Below, in pieces: positions 17,456-25,274 of a DNA stretch of 39,865 nucleotides; within the stretch, counting starts at the first letter, position 1, and the number at the start of each line of letters is the position of its first letter. The position numbers were made by a program, and so were the translations under genes. The notes under the pieces are model-generated. The model did not search any database. It worked only from the letters and a program-made list of their open reading frames with translations, and was not told where the DNA came from. The DNA is from JACDAN01 sp035776735 (lineage in GTDB: Bacteria > Actinomycetota > Thermoleophilia > Gaiellales > Gaiellaceae), in assembly GCA_035776735.1 (NCBI GenBank), contig DASSSO010000028.1, positions 1-39,865 on the forward strand, in the 5' to 3' direction.

Positions 17456-19489
17456 GTGTCCGAGAGCTACGTCCCGCTCGGTGCGCACCTCGTCGGCAGC
17501 GTGCCCCTCCGCGACGCCGACGAGGTCTTCCGCACGCTCGGCGAGCGCCTCGGCGACCGCCTTCGGCGCCTGCCCGACGGCGAGACCGGGCCGCGGGCCG
17601 ACTGGATCGTCTGGCAGTACCCGGTGCTCAGCTCGCGGCCGCAGTTCGAGGTCGCACCGCCCGCCCCGGGGTCGTACCGCGCACTGCCCCGCTTGCGGCT
17701 TCGGCACAGAGAGGACGCTGGGGAGCTCCGCTTCGGCTCGCTGGGCTACGCCGAGGCCGCAACCTCGTCGTACGAGACGTTCCCGCACCTCAAGCGCGAC
17801 GGCGTCGTGCCCCCCGGGTGCCGGTTCCAGGTGTGCCTGCCGACGCCGCTCGCACCGGTCAGCGCCTTCGTCGCAGCCGACGACCAGGCGGTCGTCGAGC
17901 GAACCTACGAGGCGGCGATGCTGACCGAGCTGGAGCAGATCCTCGATGCGGTCCCGCACGAGCAGCTCGCCGTCCAGTGGGACACGAACGTCGAGTTCGG
18001 GATGCTCCAGGAGGAGCTGCCCGCCTGGTTCCCCGACGTGCAGGCCGGGATCCTCGAGCGGCTGATCCGGATCAGCCGCCCCGTTCCCTCGGAGGTCGAG
18101 CTCGGCTTCCACTTCTGCCTCGGCCACGACGAGCAGGCACCGCGTCATGTCCCGAAGGACACGCGGAAGATGGCGGACGTCGCGAACGCGCTCGCGACGA
18201 GCCTCGAGCGCCCGCTCAACTGGGTGCACATCCCGCTCGCGCGCGACGCCGACACCGCCTTCGTCGAGCCGCTGCAAGATCTGCGGCTCCACGCCGAGAC
18301 GGAGCTCTACCTGGGCGCGCTCCACCCTGGCGAGACGGCCGAGGAAAGCCGGCGGCGAATCGATCTGGCCCACGAGGCCGCGCCGGAGTTCGGGCTCGCG
18401 ACGCCGTGTGGCTGGGGCCGGCTCTCGCCGCGCCTCCTCCCCGAGCTCGTCGTCGCGCACGCGGAGCTCACCCGGCCGGTCGCCGACCCGGAGCGGCGCC
18501 GAGGGTTCGTCTTCGACTGGGGCGACTTCGAGCGGATTCCCGACGAGGACTGGGTCGCGCAGCCCGTGGACGCCTTCGGCCTGCACTACGACACGGTCGA
18601 GAACCACGGCTGGTACCGCAACCTCGACCTGACGGTCGAGCAGCTCGCCGGCGACCTGCGCGAGGGGCAGATCCTGATCGACTACTCCGGAGGGACCGGG
18701 ATCCTGCTCGACCGCCTGCGGCTGCGGATCTTCGACCGCCAGGTGGGGATGCTGATCGTCGACAGCTCGCCGAAGTTCCTTCGCGTCGCGCTCGACCGCT
18801 TCCGCTCGGACGAACGGGTCGCCTTCCGCCGGCTGCGCTACCTCAGAGACGAGCGGCGGCTCCAGTACGTCGACGAGGTCCTGCCCGCTGGCTTCGCCGC
18901 CGACGCGCTCGTCTCGACCAACGCGATCCACCTCTACGACGACCTCGAGGAGACGCTGCGGGCCTGGGTGCGCGTCCTCCGGCCCGGAGCGCGGGTGCGG
19001 ATCAACTCCGGAAATGTTCGGAACCCGCGGGCGGGCGAGAACGAGTGGATCATCGACGAGACCGTCTATGTCGTCCACGAGGTCGCGACCGGGATCGTCC
19101 GCACCGACGACCGCTACGCGGCCTACCGGCCGGTGCTCGAGGACGACGAGCGGATGCGTGCGTATCTCGACTACCGCGACCGCGTCTTCCTGGCGCCGCG
19201 GCCGCTCGAGTACTACCTGGAGACGCTCGAGGCCGCCGGGTTCGCGATCGAGGACGTGGCGGAGCGGACGATCGAGGCGGACGTCGAGGAGTGGTACGAG
19301 TTCCTCGCGGCGTACGCCGACGCCGTCCTCGGCTGGGTCGGCGGGTCGGAGAAGGTGGACGGTGCCCCGGCCTCGGAGGGGGCCGCGGAGGACCGCCGCC
19401 GGCTCCTCCACGACGCGCTCGCCGTCATCTTCGGCGGACGCCCGACCTTCCGCTGCTGCTGGACGTACATCACCGCCAGGAGAGATTGA
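17456..19489 (+). CDS. MetE/UROD-like barrel fused to SAM-dependent methyltransferase
   Basis: A 677-residue two-part protein with a GTG start at 17456 and no clear Shine-Dalgarno. Residues 1 to about 345 look like a cobalamin-independent methionine synthase/UROD-type barrel: the start LGAHLVGSVPL and RRLPDGETGPRADW is typical of the uncharacterised MetE-like family, and FHFCLGHDE and LGLATPCGWGR-type strands follow. From about residue 360 a class I methyltransferase begins, with motif I LIDYSGGTG (about 408), the acidic end of strand 2 (LIVDSSPK), DALVSTNAIHLYDD and LRPGARVRI. The join lies in continuous sequence with no frameshift. The combination suggests methyl transfer, but substrate and direction are unknown. 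Confidence 0.75.
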   Translation: MSESYVPLGAHLVGSVPLRDADEVFRTLGERLGDRLRRLPDGETGPRADWIVWQYPVLSSRPQFEVAPPAPGSYRALPRLRLRHREDAGELRFGSLGYAEAATSSYETFPHLKRDGVVPPGCRFQVCLPTPLAPVSAFVAADDQAVVERTYEAAMLTELEQILDAVPHEQLAVQWDTNVEFGMLQEELPAWFPDVQAGILERLIRISRPVPSEVELGFHFCLGHDEQAPRHVPKDTRKMADVANALATSLERPLNWVHIPLARDADTAFVEPLQDLRLHAETELYLGALHPGETAEESRRRIDLAHEAAPEFGLATPCGWGRLSPRLLPELVVAHAELTRPVADPERRRGFVFDWGDFERIPDEDWVAQPVDAFGLHYDTVENHGWYRNLDLTVEQLAGDLREGQILIDYSGGTGILLDRLRLRIFDRQVGMLIVDSSPKFLRVALDRFRSDERVAFRRLRYLRDERRLQYVDEVLPAGFAADALVSTNAIHLYDDLEETLRAWVRVLRPGARVRINSGNVRNPRAGENEWIIDETVYVVHEVATGIVRTDDRYAAYRPVLEDDERMRAYLDYRDRVFLAPRPLEYYLETLEAAGFAIEDVAERTIEADVEEWYEFLAAYADAVLGWVGGSEKVDGAPASEGAAEDRRRLLHDALAVIFGGRPTFRCCWTYITARRD

Positions 19490-19548
19490 GAAGCGCGGAA
19501 ATAGCGCCCCGCGCCGGAGCGTTGGAATAGGCATTGCTCAATCTCTCC
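19479..19548 (+). repeat. 12-bp perfect inverted repeat spanning the stop of the fusion gene
   Basis: GGAGAGATTGAG (19479-19490), which includes the stop codon of the fusion gene, is repeated in inverse as CTCAATCTCTCC (19537-19548), with 46 nt between. The RNA could form a long hairpin whose 3' arm ends just before the ribosome-binding site of the small membrane peptide. It may terminate transcription or control access to that site. Confidence 0.5.
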
Positions 19549-19569
19549 ACGCGAGAAGGGGGGCTTGAT

Positions 19570-19686
19570 ATGTCGCTCTCGCCTAGGACGCTGTGGATCG
19601 GAGCCGCCTTGCTCCTGGCGGTCGTCGCGGTGGTGCTGCTCGCCGCGTACTCGGGTGACGGCAGCGGCGGAGGCGTCGGCTACTAG
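19570..19686 (+). CDS. 38-residue single-pass membrane peptide
   Basis: ATG 19570 to TAG 19684-19686, encoding a short basic N-terminus (MSLSPRT), one hydrophobic helix (LWIGAALLLAVVAVVLLAAY) and a Gly-rich tail ending GGGVGY. A strong AGAAGGGGGG site precedes it at 6-nt spacing. Codon usage is strongly GC at third positions, like its neighbours. It follows the fusion gene, separated by an inverted repeat, and converges with helD. No family recognised. Confidence 0.55.
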   Translation: MSLSPRTLWIGAALLLAVVAVVLLAAYSGDGSGGGVGY

Positions 19687-19755
19687 CCACGGTCCGTCTG
19701 CGGGCGGCGAGGCGAAGGAACTCCTCGGCCTCCCGCCCGCCCGCGCCGACACCTC

Positions 19756-21714
19756 CTATGCGGCTCGGAGCTCCGGCGGCAGCGGTCTTGCATGGACGAC
19801 GACGAGCCGGCGCGTCGGCCTCGTCAGCGCGACGTAGAGCTCGCGCAGCCCCTGCCCCTCGACTGCCTCGTCGACGATCAGCGCCGGCTCGACGACGATC
19901 ACATGGTCGAACTCCATGCCCTTCGCCTCGCGCGGGGTCAGGACTGCGATCCGGGAGTCGTCGAAGAGCGACGTGGTGCCGCCGTCGGCGTCGCCGCGGA
20001 GCGAGGCCGGGGCGATCACGGCGAGCAGGCCCTCCTCGCCGGCCAGCCGCGCGGCCACCTCGAAGGCGGCGTCCAGCGGCGGGTCTCCGCGTAGGAGCTC
20101 CGGCGGCTCCGCGCCGACGCGGTAGGCGAGCGGCGGCTCGACGTCCGGCGCGATCCGCTCGAGCAGTGGAAGAGCGAGCGACATGATCTCGCGCGGCACG
20201 CGGTAGGCGTGGCGCAGCTCCTCGACCTGCGCGCGCTCGCCGCCCGGCAGGTACTCGAGGAGCTCGTCCCAGCGGTCGTAGGGGATCGGCCCGGTCGCCT
20301 GCGCGATGTCGCCGAGGATCGTGAACGCGCCGTCGGCGCGGCGGGCGATCATCCGCAGCTGCATCGGCGTCAGGTCCTGCGTCTCGTCGACGATCACGTG
20401 CCCGTAGCGCTGCGGCTCGCCCCGAAGGAGCGCGCGCGCCTCGTCGAGCAGGGGCAGGTCGCCGTCGCTCCAGCCGCTGCGCGCCCGCCGCAGCAGCGTT
20501 TGCTCGGCCTCGTCGAGGATCCCGTCCGCCGCCTCCGCAAGCCGCTCCCGTGACGCGAGCAGCTGCCGGACGACCTGCTCCGGCCGCGGCGCCGGCCAGA
20601 CGCGGTCCAGGAACCGCTTCATCCGCCCGTCGTGCCGGAGCGCCTGCTCGACCTCGTCGGAGGTGCGGAACGCCTCGCTGCCGAGCCGGGCGCCGTAGTC
20701 GGCGTAGAACCGCCGCAGCACCGCCATCCGGAAGCGTTCACGCGCGGTGGCGGCGAGGCCGAGCTCGGCGCGCGCGTCTCGGAGCAGCTCCTCCACCTCG
20801 TCCTTCCGGACGCCGACGAACCGGCCGTCCATGCGGACGACCAGGTCCTCGGGCTCCCCCTGCGAGCGCCGTTGGGCCGCCCTCGCGACGACCTCCGCCA
20901 GGCGGACGTCCGCCTTCAGCCGCTGCACGTCCGGCCCGTCGGACCGGGTCACCTCGGCGCCCTCGACCAGCTCGCCGACCGCCCGCTGGTCGACGCTCTC
21001 CTCGCCGAGCGTCGGGAGGACGTGCGAGACGTAGTCCATGAAGGTCGGGTTCGGCCCGACGACGAGGACGCGCCGGAGCGCATCGCGGTGCGTGTAGAGG
21101 AGGAACGACGCGCGGTGCAGCCCGACCGCCGTCTTGCCGGTGCCGGGCCCGCCCTGCACGACGAGCGGCGGCTCCGGCTCCCGCGCGATCAGGCGGTACT
21201 GGTCGCCCTGGATCGTCGCGACGATGTCGCGCATCCGCGCGTCCCGGGCCCGCTCCAGCTCCTCGAGCAGCAGGTCGTCGACGGCTGCCGCAGCGTCGGC
21301 GAGCGAGCCGTCGAGCGCCTCGTCGCTGATGCCGAGCAGCTTCCGGCCCTGCGTCCGGAACCGGCGGCGGAGCGTGACGCCGTGCGGCTCCACGGGTGTC
21401 GCCGTGTAGAACGGCCGCGCCGCGGGCGCCTGCCAGTTGACGACGAGGACGGCCTGGTCGTCGTCGTGCACCCAGCGGCGGCCGACGTAGAGCGCGTCGC
21501 TCGTCCCCTCGAGGTCGATCCGGCCGAAGCAGAGCCCGCGCTCGGCGTCCTCGAACGTCCGCAGGCGGCCCGTCGCCCACTTCTCGATCGCCTCGGCGGC
21601 GACCTCGCTGACCCCGGCGTCGCTCGTCCGAAGGAGCGCGGCGCGCATGCGCTCGAGGCAGTCGTAGGCGTGGTCGACGTAGGCCTGCTCCGCAGGCAGG
21701 TCGGGGTGGGCCAT
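19756..21714 (-). CDS. helD: HelD-like RNA polymerase-recycling ATPase
   Basis: A 652-residue superfamily-1 (UvrD/Rep-like) motor. HelD proteins bind RNA polymerase and use ATP to strip it from stalled complexes; some actinobacterial forms protect against rifampicin. The N-terminal secondary-channel arm (EEQAY-like AEQAYVDHAYDCLERM) is present. The 1A domain has Walker A GGPGTGKTAVGLHRASFLLY, Walker B is VIVDETQDLTPMQL, and the C-terminal motif VI region is LYVALTRPTRRLVVV. FGRIDLEG...YVGRR fits HelD and not UvrD. Length is somewhat shorter than the usual 700-770, mostly in the middle clamp. ATG 21714 has no clear ribosome-binding site. It follows the BMC operon in the same direction, 51 bp away. 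Confidence 0.88.
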   Translation of the reverse strand: MAHPDLPAEQAYVDHAYDCLERMRAALLRTSDAGVSEVAAEAIEKWATGRLRTFEDAERGLCFGRIDLEGTSDALYVGRRWVHDDDQAVLVVNWQAPAARPFYTATPVEPHGVTLRRRFRTQGRKLLGISDEALDGSLADAAAAVDDLLLEELERARDARMRDIVATIQGDQYRLIAREPEPPLVVQGGPGTGKTAVGLHRASFLLYTHRDALRRVLVVGPNPTFMDYVSHVLPTLGEESVDQRAVGELVEGAEVTRSDGPDVQRLKADVRLAEVVARAAQRRSQGEPEDLVVRMDGRFVGVRKDEVEELLRDARAELGLAATARERFRMAVLRRFYADYGARLGSEAFRTSDEVEQALRHDGRMKRFLDRVWPAPRPEQVVRQLLASRERLAEAADGILDEAEQTLLRRARSGWSDGDLPLLDEARALLRGEPQRYGHVIVDETQDLTPMQLRMIARRADGAFTILGDIAQATGPIPYDRWDELLEYLPGGERAQVEELRHAYRVPREIMSLALPLLERIAPDVEPPLAYRVGAEPPELLRGDPPLDAAFEVAARLAGEEGLLAVIAPASLRGDADGGTTSLFDDSRIAVLTPREAKGMEFDHVIVVEPALIVDEAVEGQGLRELYVALTRPTRRLVVVHARPLPPELRAA

Positions 21715-21765
21715 GCGTCTGAGGGTAGGAGCTGGAGCCCGCGAGGGCCAGCGCTGCGGGCCCGG

Positions 21766-22059
21766 TCAGCCCTCGGCGATCACGAGCTCGCCGTCGACGA
21801 GGAGCTGGTCGATCACCCCGACGACCACGGCGCGGACCGGCGCGGTCGCCATCCCGATCACCTGCCTCGCCGAGTTGCCCTCGTCGATGATCAGCACGGC
21901 CTCTCCGGCCCCCGAGCCGACGGTGTCCACGCAGATCAGGTAGTCGCCGTCCGGCTTGCCCGAGGCATCCAGCAGGTCACACAGCAGCAGGCTGCGGCCG
22001 TCGAACACCGGCGAGTTGATCGTGGACACCACAGTGCCCACGACCCGGCCGACCTTCAC
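21766..22059 (-). CDS. BMC-P shell vertex protein (EutN/CcmL family), copy 3
   Basis: A 97-residue pentameric shell vertex protein that caps the icosahedral vertices of a microcompartment. It starts at GTG 22059, which overlaps the stop of the preceding BMC-P gene by 4 nt (GTGA). Family features are VGRVVGTVVSTI, the middle LLLCDLLDASGKPDGDYLICVDTVGSGAGEAVLII and SSAR-like NSARQV, ending VVGVIDQLLVDGELV. This is the most canonical of the three copies and the last gene of the operon. A longer in-frame reading exists upstream, but the family start and overlap support GTG 22059. Confidence 0.92.
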   Translation of the reverse strand: MKVGRVVGTVVSTINSPVFDGRSLLLCDLLDASGKPDGDYLICVDTVGSGAGEAVLIIDEGNSARQVIGMATAPVRAVVVGVIDQLLVDGELVIAEG

Positions 22060-22349
22060 CGCCGCCCCTCCGCACCGCCGCCCAGCTCCTCGACCGCGTC
22101 GACGATCCCGACGATCGCGTGGTCGACCGGGACGAACGTGTTCGGCAGGGCCTGCGAGGCCTCCCGGGCGCCGACGATGTACACCAGCTCGTCCGGGCCG
22201 GCCATGTGGACGCCGTCGGCGGCGACGACGGGCTCTCCGTCGGGCTGCTCGTGCCTGTCCAGCGGCTGGACGACGAGGAACTTCACGCCCTCCAGCCCGT
22301 CGGCCTTGACCGACGCCACGAGCGTGCCGATGACCCGCGCGAGCTGCAC
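22056..22349 (-). CDS. BMC-P shell vertex protein (EutN/CcmL family), copy 2
   Basis: A 97-residue EutN/CcmL-type pentamer: LARVIGTLVASVKADGLEG, KFLVVQPLDRH, VVAADGVHMAGPDELVYIVG and AIVGIVDAVEEL. It starts at GTG 22349, whose G is the last base of the upstream TAG stop (TAGTG overlap). The segment after VYIVG is unusual (AREASQALPNTFVPVDHA) and differs from the SSAR motif of the other copies, so this pentamer may have a distinct pore or partner. The basic tail GGGAEGRR overlaps the start of copy 3. Confidence 0.92.
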   Translation of the reverse strand: MQLARVIGTLVASVKADGLEGVKFLVVQPLDRHEQPDGEPVVAADGVHMAGPDELVYIVGAREASQALPNTFVPVDHAIVGIVDAVEELGGGAEGRR

Positions 22350-23029
22350 TATCCGTCCCTGCCGCCGCCGGCCGATCCCGGGAGGGGGCGGCCGCGAGGA
22401 GCGACGACGCCCGTCGGCAGCCCGTTGCCGCCCGCCGCCGGCTTCTCCACGTCCTTGGCCCGTTCGCCGAACCTCGGGTCGGCCACCAGGTTCTCCTGCA
22501 TCTCGGCATGAAGCCGCGAGATGACGACGTGGGTAGCCTCCTGGCCCGAGTCGGCGAGGCGGTCGAGACCGTAGCCGACAGCCGCCTCGACCTCGGCGAT
22601 CTCCCCGCCGAACAGGACATACCCCTTCCCGCCGAGGTCGTCCGCCAGGCGCAGGTCGCGGATCGTCACCTCGGCGCCCTTGACGCCGGCGTCGGCCGCG
22701 TCGATCGTCGCTGCCACCGTCGGCGTCTCGATGACGCCGAGCGCCTCGCCTGCATCCTCCCGCCGCGCGCCTCCGATCGACGCGACGACGTCTTGGTGCA
22801 CGTCGGGCAGGAACACGACGTCCACCAGCGAGGGGCCGGCGACCTCCCGGCCCGCCTGCACGGCCTCCTCGACGTCCGCAGTGAGGCCGCCGACCAGCAC
22901 CAGGTACTTGCCCGGGTGCACCGTCCCGGCCAGGATGACCTGCAGGGGCGCACGCTTGACCATCGCGTCGCCGGCCTCGATCCCCTTGGCGATCGAGTCG
23001 AACTCGAGGAGGCCGACCGCCGGCTCCAT
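22349..23029 (-). CDS. BMC-T shell protein, single-disk type (two BMC domains)
   Basis: A 226-residue trimer-forming shell protein with two tandem BMC domains, roughly residues 3-92 (VGLLEFDSIAKGIEAGDAMVKRA) and 98-180 (LGVIETPTVAATIDAADAGVKGA). It resembles Haliangium ochraceum BMC-T1. Single-disk trimers of this kind often serve as substrate pores or cofactor sites. After the second domain a Gly/Pro-rich tail of about 40 residues (AAGGNGLPTG...GSAGGGRDG) extends beyond the usual length and is likely flexible. ATG 23029 overlaps the upstream dehydrogenase stop by 1 nt (TGATG). Confidence 0.9.
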   Translation of the reverse strand: MEPAVGLLEFDSIAKGIEAGDAMVKRAPLQVILAGTVHPGKYLVLVGGLTADVEEAVQAGREVAGPSLVDVVFLPDVHQDVVASIGGARREDAGEALGVIETPTVAATIDAADAGVKGAEVTIRDLRLADDLGGKGYVLFGGEIAEVEAAVGYGLDRLADSGQEATHVVISRLHAEMQENLVADPRFGERAKDVEKPAAGGNGLPTGVVAPRGRPLPGSAGGGRDG

Positions 23030-24489
23030 CAGACGATCCGCAGCGCGCCCACGACGTTGATCCGCCGCTCGCGCGAGAACGTGCGCGGCCTGGTCAGACC
23101 GTCACCGGTCGGGCTGGCGATCGAGAAGGACGTGAACCCCTCGCCGCCCTCCCCGAGCCCGGCGAAGTTCGGGCCGTTCGCGACGAAGATGCTGCAGTTC
23201 ATCGCCCGGGCCATCCGCGTGATCGTCTCGACGTTCGTCGAGTGGATGGATGCGGTGTGCTTGAAGCCGTGCTCGGACCTCACCGCGAGGTCGATCGCCG
23301 GCTCGACGCTCGGCACGCGCACGACGGGCATCACCGGCATCATCTGCTCGGTCCAGACGAGGTTGTGCTCGCGCGGCACCTCGGCCACGACCAGCCGGAC
23401 GTCGTCCTCGACGCGGATCCCGAGCTCGCGCAGGATGACCCCCGCGTCCTTGCCGATCCAGGCGGGGTTGATCTGGCCGGGCTTGTTGGGCGGCCCGAGC
23501 TCGGTGAAGATCACCCGCTCCAGCCGCCGCAGCTCGTGCTCCTTGAGGATGTAGGCGCCGCCCTGCCCCATCGCCCGCACGAGTCGGTCGGCGACGGTAT
23601 CGACGACGATCGTCGTCTTCTCGTCCGTGCAGATGACGTTGTTGTCGAACGAGGCTCCGGCGACGATGTCCCGCCCCGCCTTCTCCACGTCGGCGGTCTG
23701 GTCGACGACGGCAGGGGGGTTGCCGGGGCCGGCGGTGATCGCCCGCTTGTCCGTCTTCAGCGCCTCGCGCACGACGCCGGGCCCGCCGGTCACGAGCAGC
23801 AGCCTGACGTCGGGATGGTGCATCAGCTCTTTCGCGCTCTCGACGGTCGGCTCCGGCGTGGCGGTGACGAGGTTCGCGGGGCCGCCGGCCGCGACGACGG
23901 CGCGGTTGATCAGGCGGATGTTCTCCGCGGAGACGCGCTTGGCGTTCGGATGCACGTTGAAGACCAGCGCGTTGCCGGCGGAGACGATCGAGATCGTGTT
24001 GTTGATGACGGTCGAGGTCGGGTTCGTCGTCGGCGTGATCGCCGCCACGACGCCGAAGGGTGCGAACTCGGTGGCCATCATGCCCTCGTCTCCGGTGACC
24101 GCCTCGAGCTCGAGGTCTTCCGGCCCGGGCGTCTTGCTACTGACCAGCCGGTTCTTCACCACCTTGTCGACTACGCGGCCGAGGCCGGTCTCGGCAACCG
24201 CCATCTCGGCCAGGTGCTCGGCGTTCTCGAGCATGGACGCGCGGATGGCGGCCACGATCGCCTTGCGGCCCTGGAGGCCGATCCGCTCGTACTCTGCAAA
24301 CGCCCTCGAGGCCGCGTGGACCGCGTCGCCGATCGACGGGAAGATCCCGTCGCCCAGCTCCGCCTCGTCCGCGGCCGAGAGCGCCGCTTGCGCCCGCAGC
24401 CCGGCCCCGGTGTCCGCGCCGGCCTCCCCGAGTCGGCGCCGGACCCGCTCGATGATCTCCTGGATCTCTTCCTGCGAGAGCACGCTCAT
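23029..24489 (-). CDS. CoA-acylating aldehyde dehydrogenase with encapsulation peptide (PduP/EutE type)
   Basis: A 486-residue microcompartment signature enzyme oxidising acetaldehyde (or another short aldehyde) to acyl-CoA with NAD. An amphipathic helix SQEEIQEIIERVRRRL (residues 5-20) followed by an Ala-rich linker to about residue 48 is a typical encapsulation peptide. The catalytic domain has the PduP/EutE features PTTNPTSTVINN (about 153-164), the nucleotide loop TGGPGVV (234-240) and the nucleophile Cys287 in DNNVICTDEK. PduP/EutE lack the general-base Glu of hydrolytic ALDHs, consistent with CoA transfer. The start has only a weak GGGGTGA. It lies between BMC-P copy 1 and BMC-T. Confidence 0.93.
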   Translation of the reverse strand: MSVLSQEEIQEIIERVRRRLGEAGADTGAGLRAQAALSAADEAELGDGIFPSIGDAVHAASRAFAEYERIGLQGRKAIVAAIRASMLENAEHLAEMAVAETGLGRVVDKVVKNRLVSSKTPGPEDLELEAVTGDEGMMATEFAPFGVVAAITPTTNPTSTVINNTISIVSAGNALVFNVHPNAKRVSAENIRLINRAVVAAGGPANLVTATPEPTVESAKELMHHPDVRLLLVTGGPGVVREALKTDKRAITAGPGNPPAVVDQTADVEKAGRDIVAGASFDNNVICTDEKTTIVVDTVADRLVRAMGQGGAYILKEHELRRLERVIFTELGPPNKPGQINPAWIGKDAGVILRELGIRVEDDVRLVVAEVPREHNLVWTEQMMPVMPVVRVPSVEPAIDLAVRSEHGFKHTASIHSTNVETITRMARAMNCSIFVANGPNFAGLGEGGEGFTSFSIASPTGDGLTRPRTFSRERRINVVGALRIV

Positions 24490-24517
24490 GGCTCACCCCG
24501 CTGACAGCTCGTCGGCC

Positions 24518-24805
24518 TCATTTGTGGAACTTCTCCTCGCCGCCCACTTCCCACGTGTCGACGATCGCCATGATCACCGCATCGCACGGGCGGTCCCGTG
24601 TCGCCTCGGTCTGGCGGGCCGAGCTCCCGGTGGCCACCAGGACCACCTCGCCGACGCCGGCGCCCACCGCGTCCGCGGCGACCACGAACGACCCCAGGTC
24701 GTTGTTCTCCACGTCGAGGTGGCGGACCACCAGGAACTTCAGCCCTTCCATCGTGGGCTCCTTGCGGCTGGCCACCATCGTCCCGGCTACGCGTCCGAGG
24801 AGCAC
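24518..24805 (-). CDS. BMC-P shell vertex protein (EutN/CcmL family), copy 1
   Basis: A 95-residue EutN/CcmL-type vertex protein: LLGRVAGTMVASRKEPTMEG, KFLVVRHLDVENND, VVAADAVGAGVGEVVLVATGSSARQT and DAVIMAIVDTWEV. The GTG start at 24805 has a strong AAAGGAG site 4-6 nt upstream. It is separated from the upstream BMC-H gene by 96 nt containing a strong hairpin, so it may be expressed at a lower level than BMC-H, as stoichiometry would require. Confidence 0.93.
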   Translation of the reverse strand: MLLGRVAGTMVASRKEPTMEGLKFLVVRHLDVENNDLGSFVVAADAVGAGVGEVVLVATGSSARQTEATRDRPCDAVIMAIVDTWEVGGEEKFHK

Positions 24806-24842
24806 GCTTCTCCTTTCGCCGTTCGCTCCTTCGCGGCTCCCG

Positions 24843-24873
24843 GGGCCGGGAGAGCCAGAGGCTCCCCCGGCCC
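24843..24873 (-). promoter_or_regulatory. Strong intercistronic hairpin between BMC-H and BMC-P
   Basis: On the minus-strand RNA, GGGCCGGGGGAGCC and GGCTCTCCCGGCCC form a 14-bp stem with one G-U pair and a 3-nt loop. It lies just after the BMC-H stop (24902) and before the next ribosome-binding site. There is no U-tract. It could be a partial terminator, or an RNA end-stabiliser and processing site, that lets the abundant hexamer be made in excess of vertex and enzyme genes. Confidence 0.55.
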
Positions 24874-24901
24874 GAAAGCCGGCCGTCCTTCACGCCTGGC
24901 G

Positions 24902-25216
24902 CTACGAGGCCGCAGCCTGGCCCATCTCCTCGGCCTGCTCCTTCCGTCCCAGCGGGAGCACGAGGTCGATGTTCACGTGCGGCCGGGCGATCACGTGGCT
25001 GGCGATCAGCTCGCCGACCTTCTCGGCGTTCTGGACGCCCGCCTGCACGGCCGCCTTCACCGCGGCCACGTCGCCCCGGACGACGGCCGTCACGTAGCCG
25101 CCCCCCGTCTCCTCGAAGCTCACCAGCTCGACCTTGGCCGCCTTCACCATCGCGTCCGCGGCCTCGACCATCGCGGGGAAGCTCCTCGCCTCGATCATTC
25201 CCAGGGCATCAGCCAT
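24902..25216 (-). CDS. BMC-H hexameric shell protein (PduA/EutM type)
   Basis: A 104-residue protein, the main facet component of the microcompartment shell. One BMC domain: ALGMIEARSFPAMVEAADAMVKAAKVELV, then pore loop ETGGGYVTAVVRGDVAAVKAAVQAG, ending with ASHVIARPHVNIDLVLPLG. The pore-lining segment (T37-G-G-G40) lacks the Ser of the PduA KIGSG pore, so the central pore is probably lined by glycine backbone. ATG 25216 is preceded by GAAAGGAAGGG. It is the only BMC-H in the locus. A short C-terminal helix follows the domain. Confidence 0.95.
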   Translation of the reverse strand: MADALGMIEARSFPAMVEAADAMVKAAKVELVSFEETGGGYVTAVVRGDVAAVKAAVQAGVQNAEKVGELIASHVIARPHVNIDLVLPLGRKEQAEEMGQAAAS

Positions 25217-25274
25217 CTATCCGTCCCTTCCTTTCGTCCTGAACTCTTCGATCGGGTTCCGTCCGTCCACGTCC

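Noticed and set aside
17006..19534. 842-codon minus-strand frame opposite the MetE-methyltransferase fusion
   Set aside because: Shadow frame; no motif, and it crosses gene boundaries and the inverted repeat.
21715..21765. Terminator between the BMC operon and helD
   Set aside because: Only a 6-bp GCCCGC/GCGGGC stem with a 13-nt loop and no U-tract; too weak to list.
22060..22620. N-terminal extension of BMC-P copy 3 into upstream sequence
   Set aside because: The extension lies antiphase within BMC-P copy 2 and BMC-T; EutN family proteins start at the GTG 22059 position.
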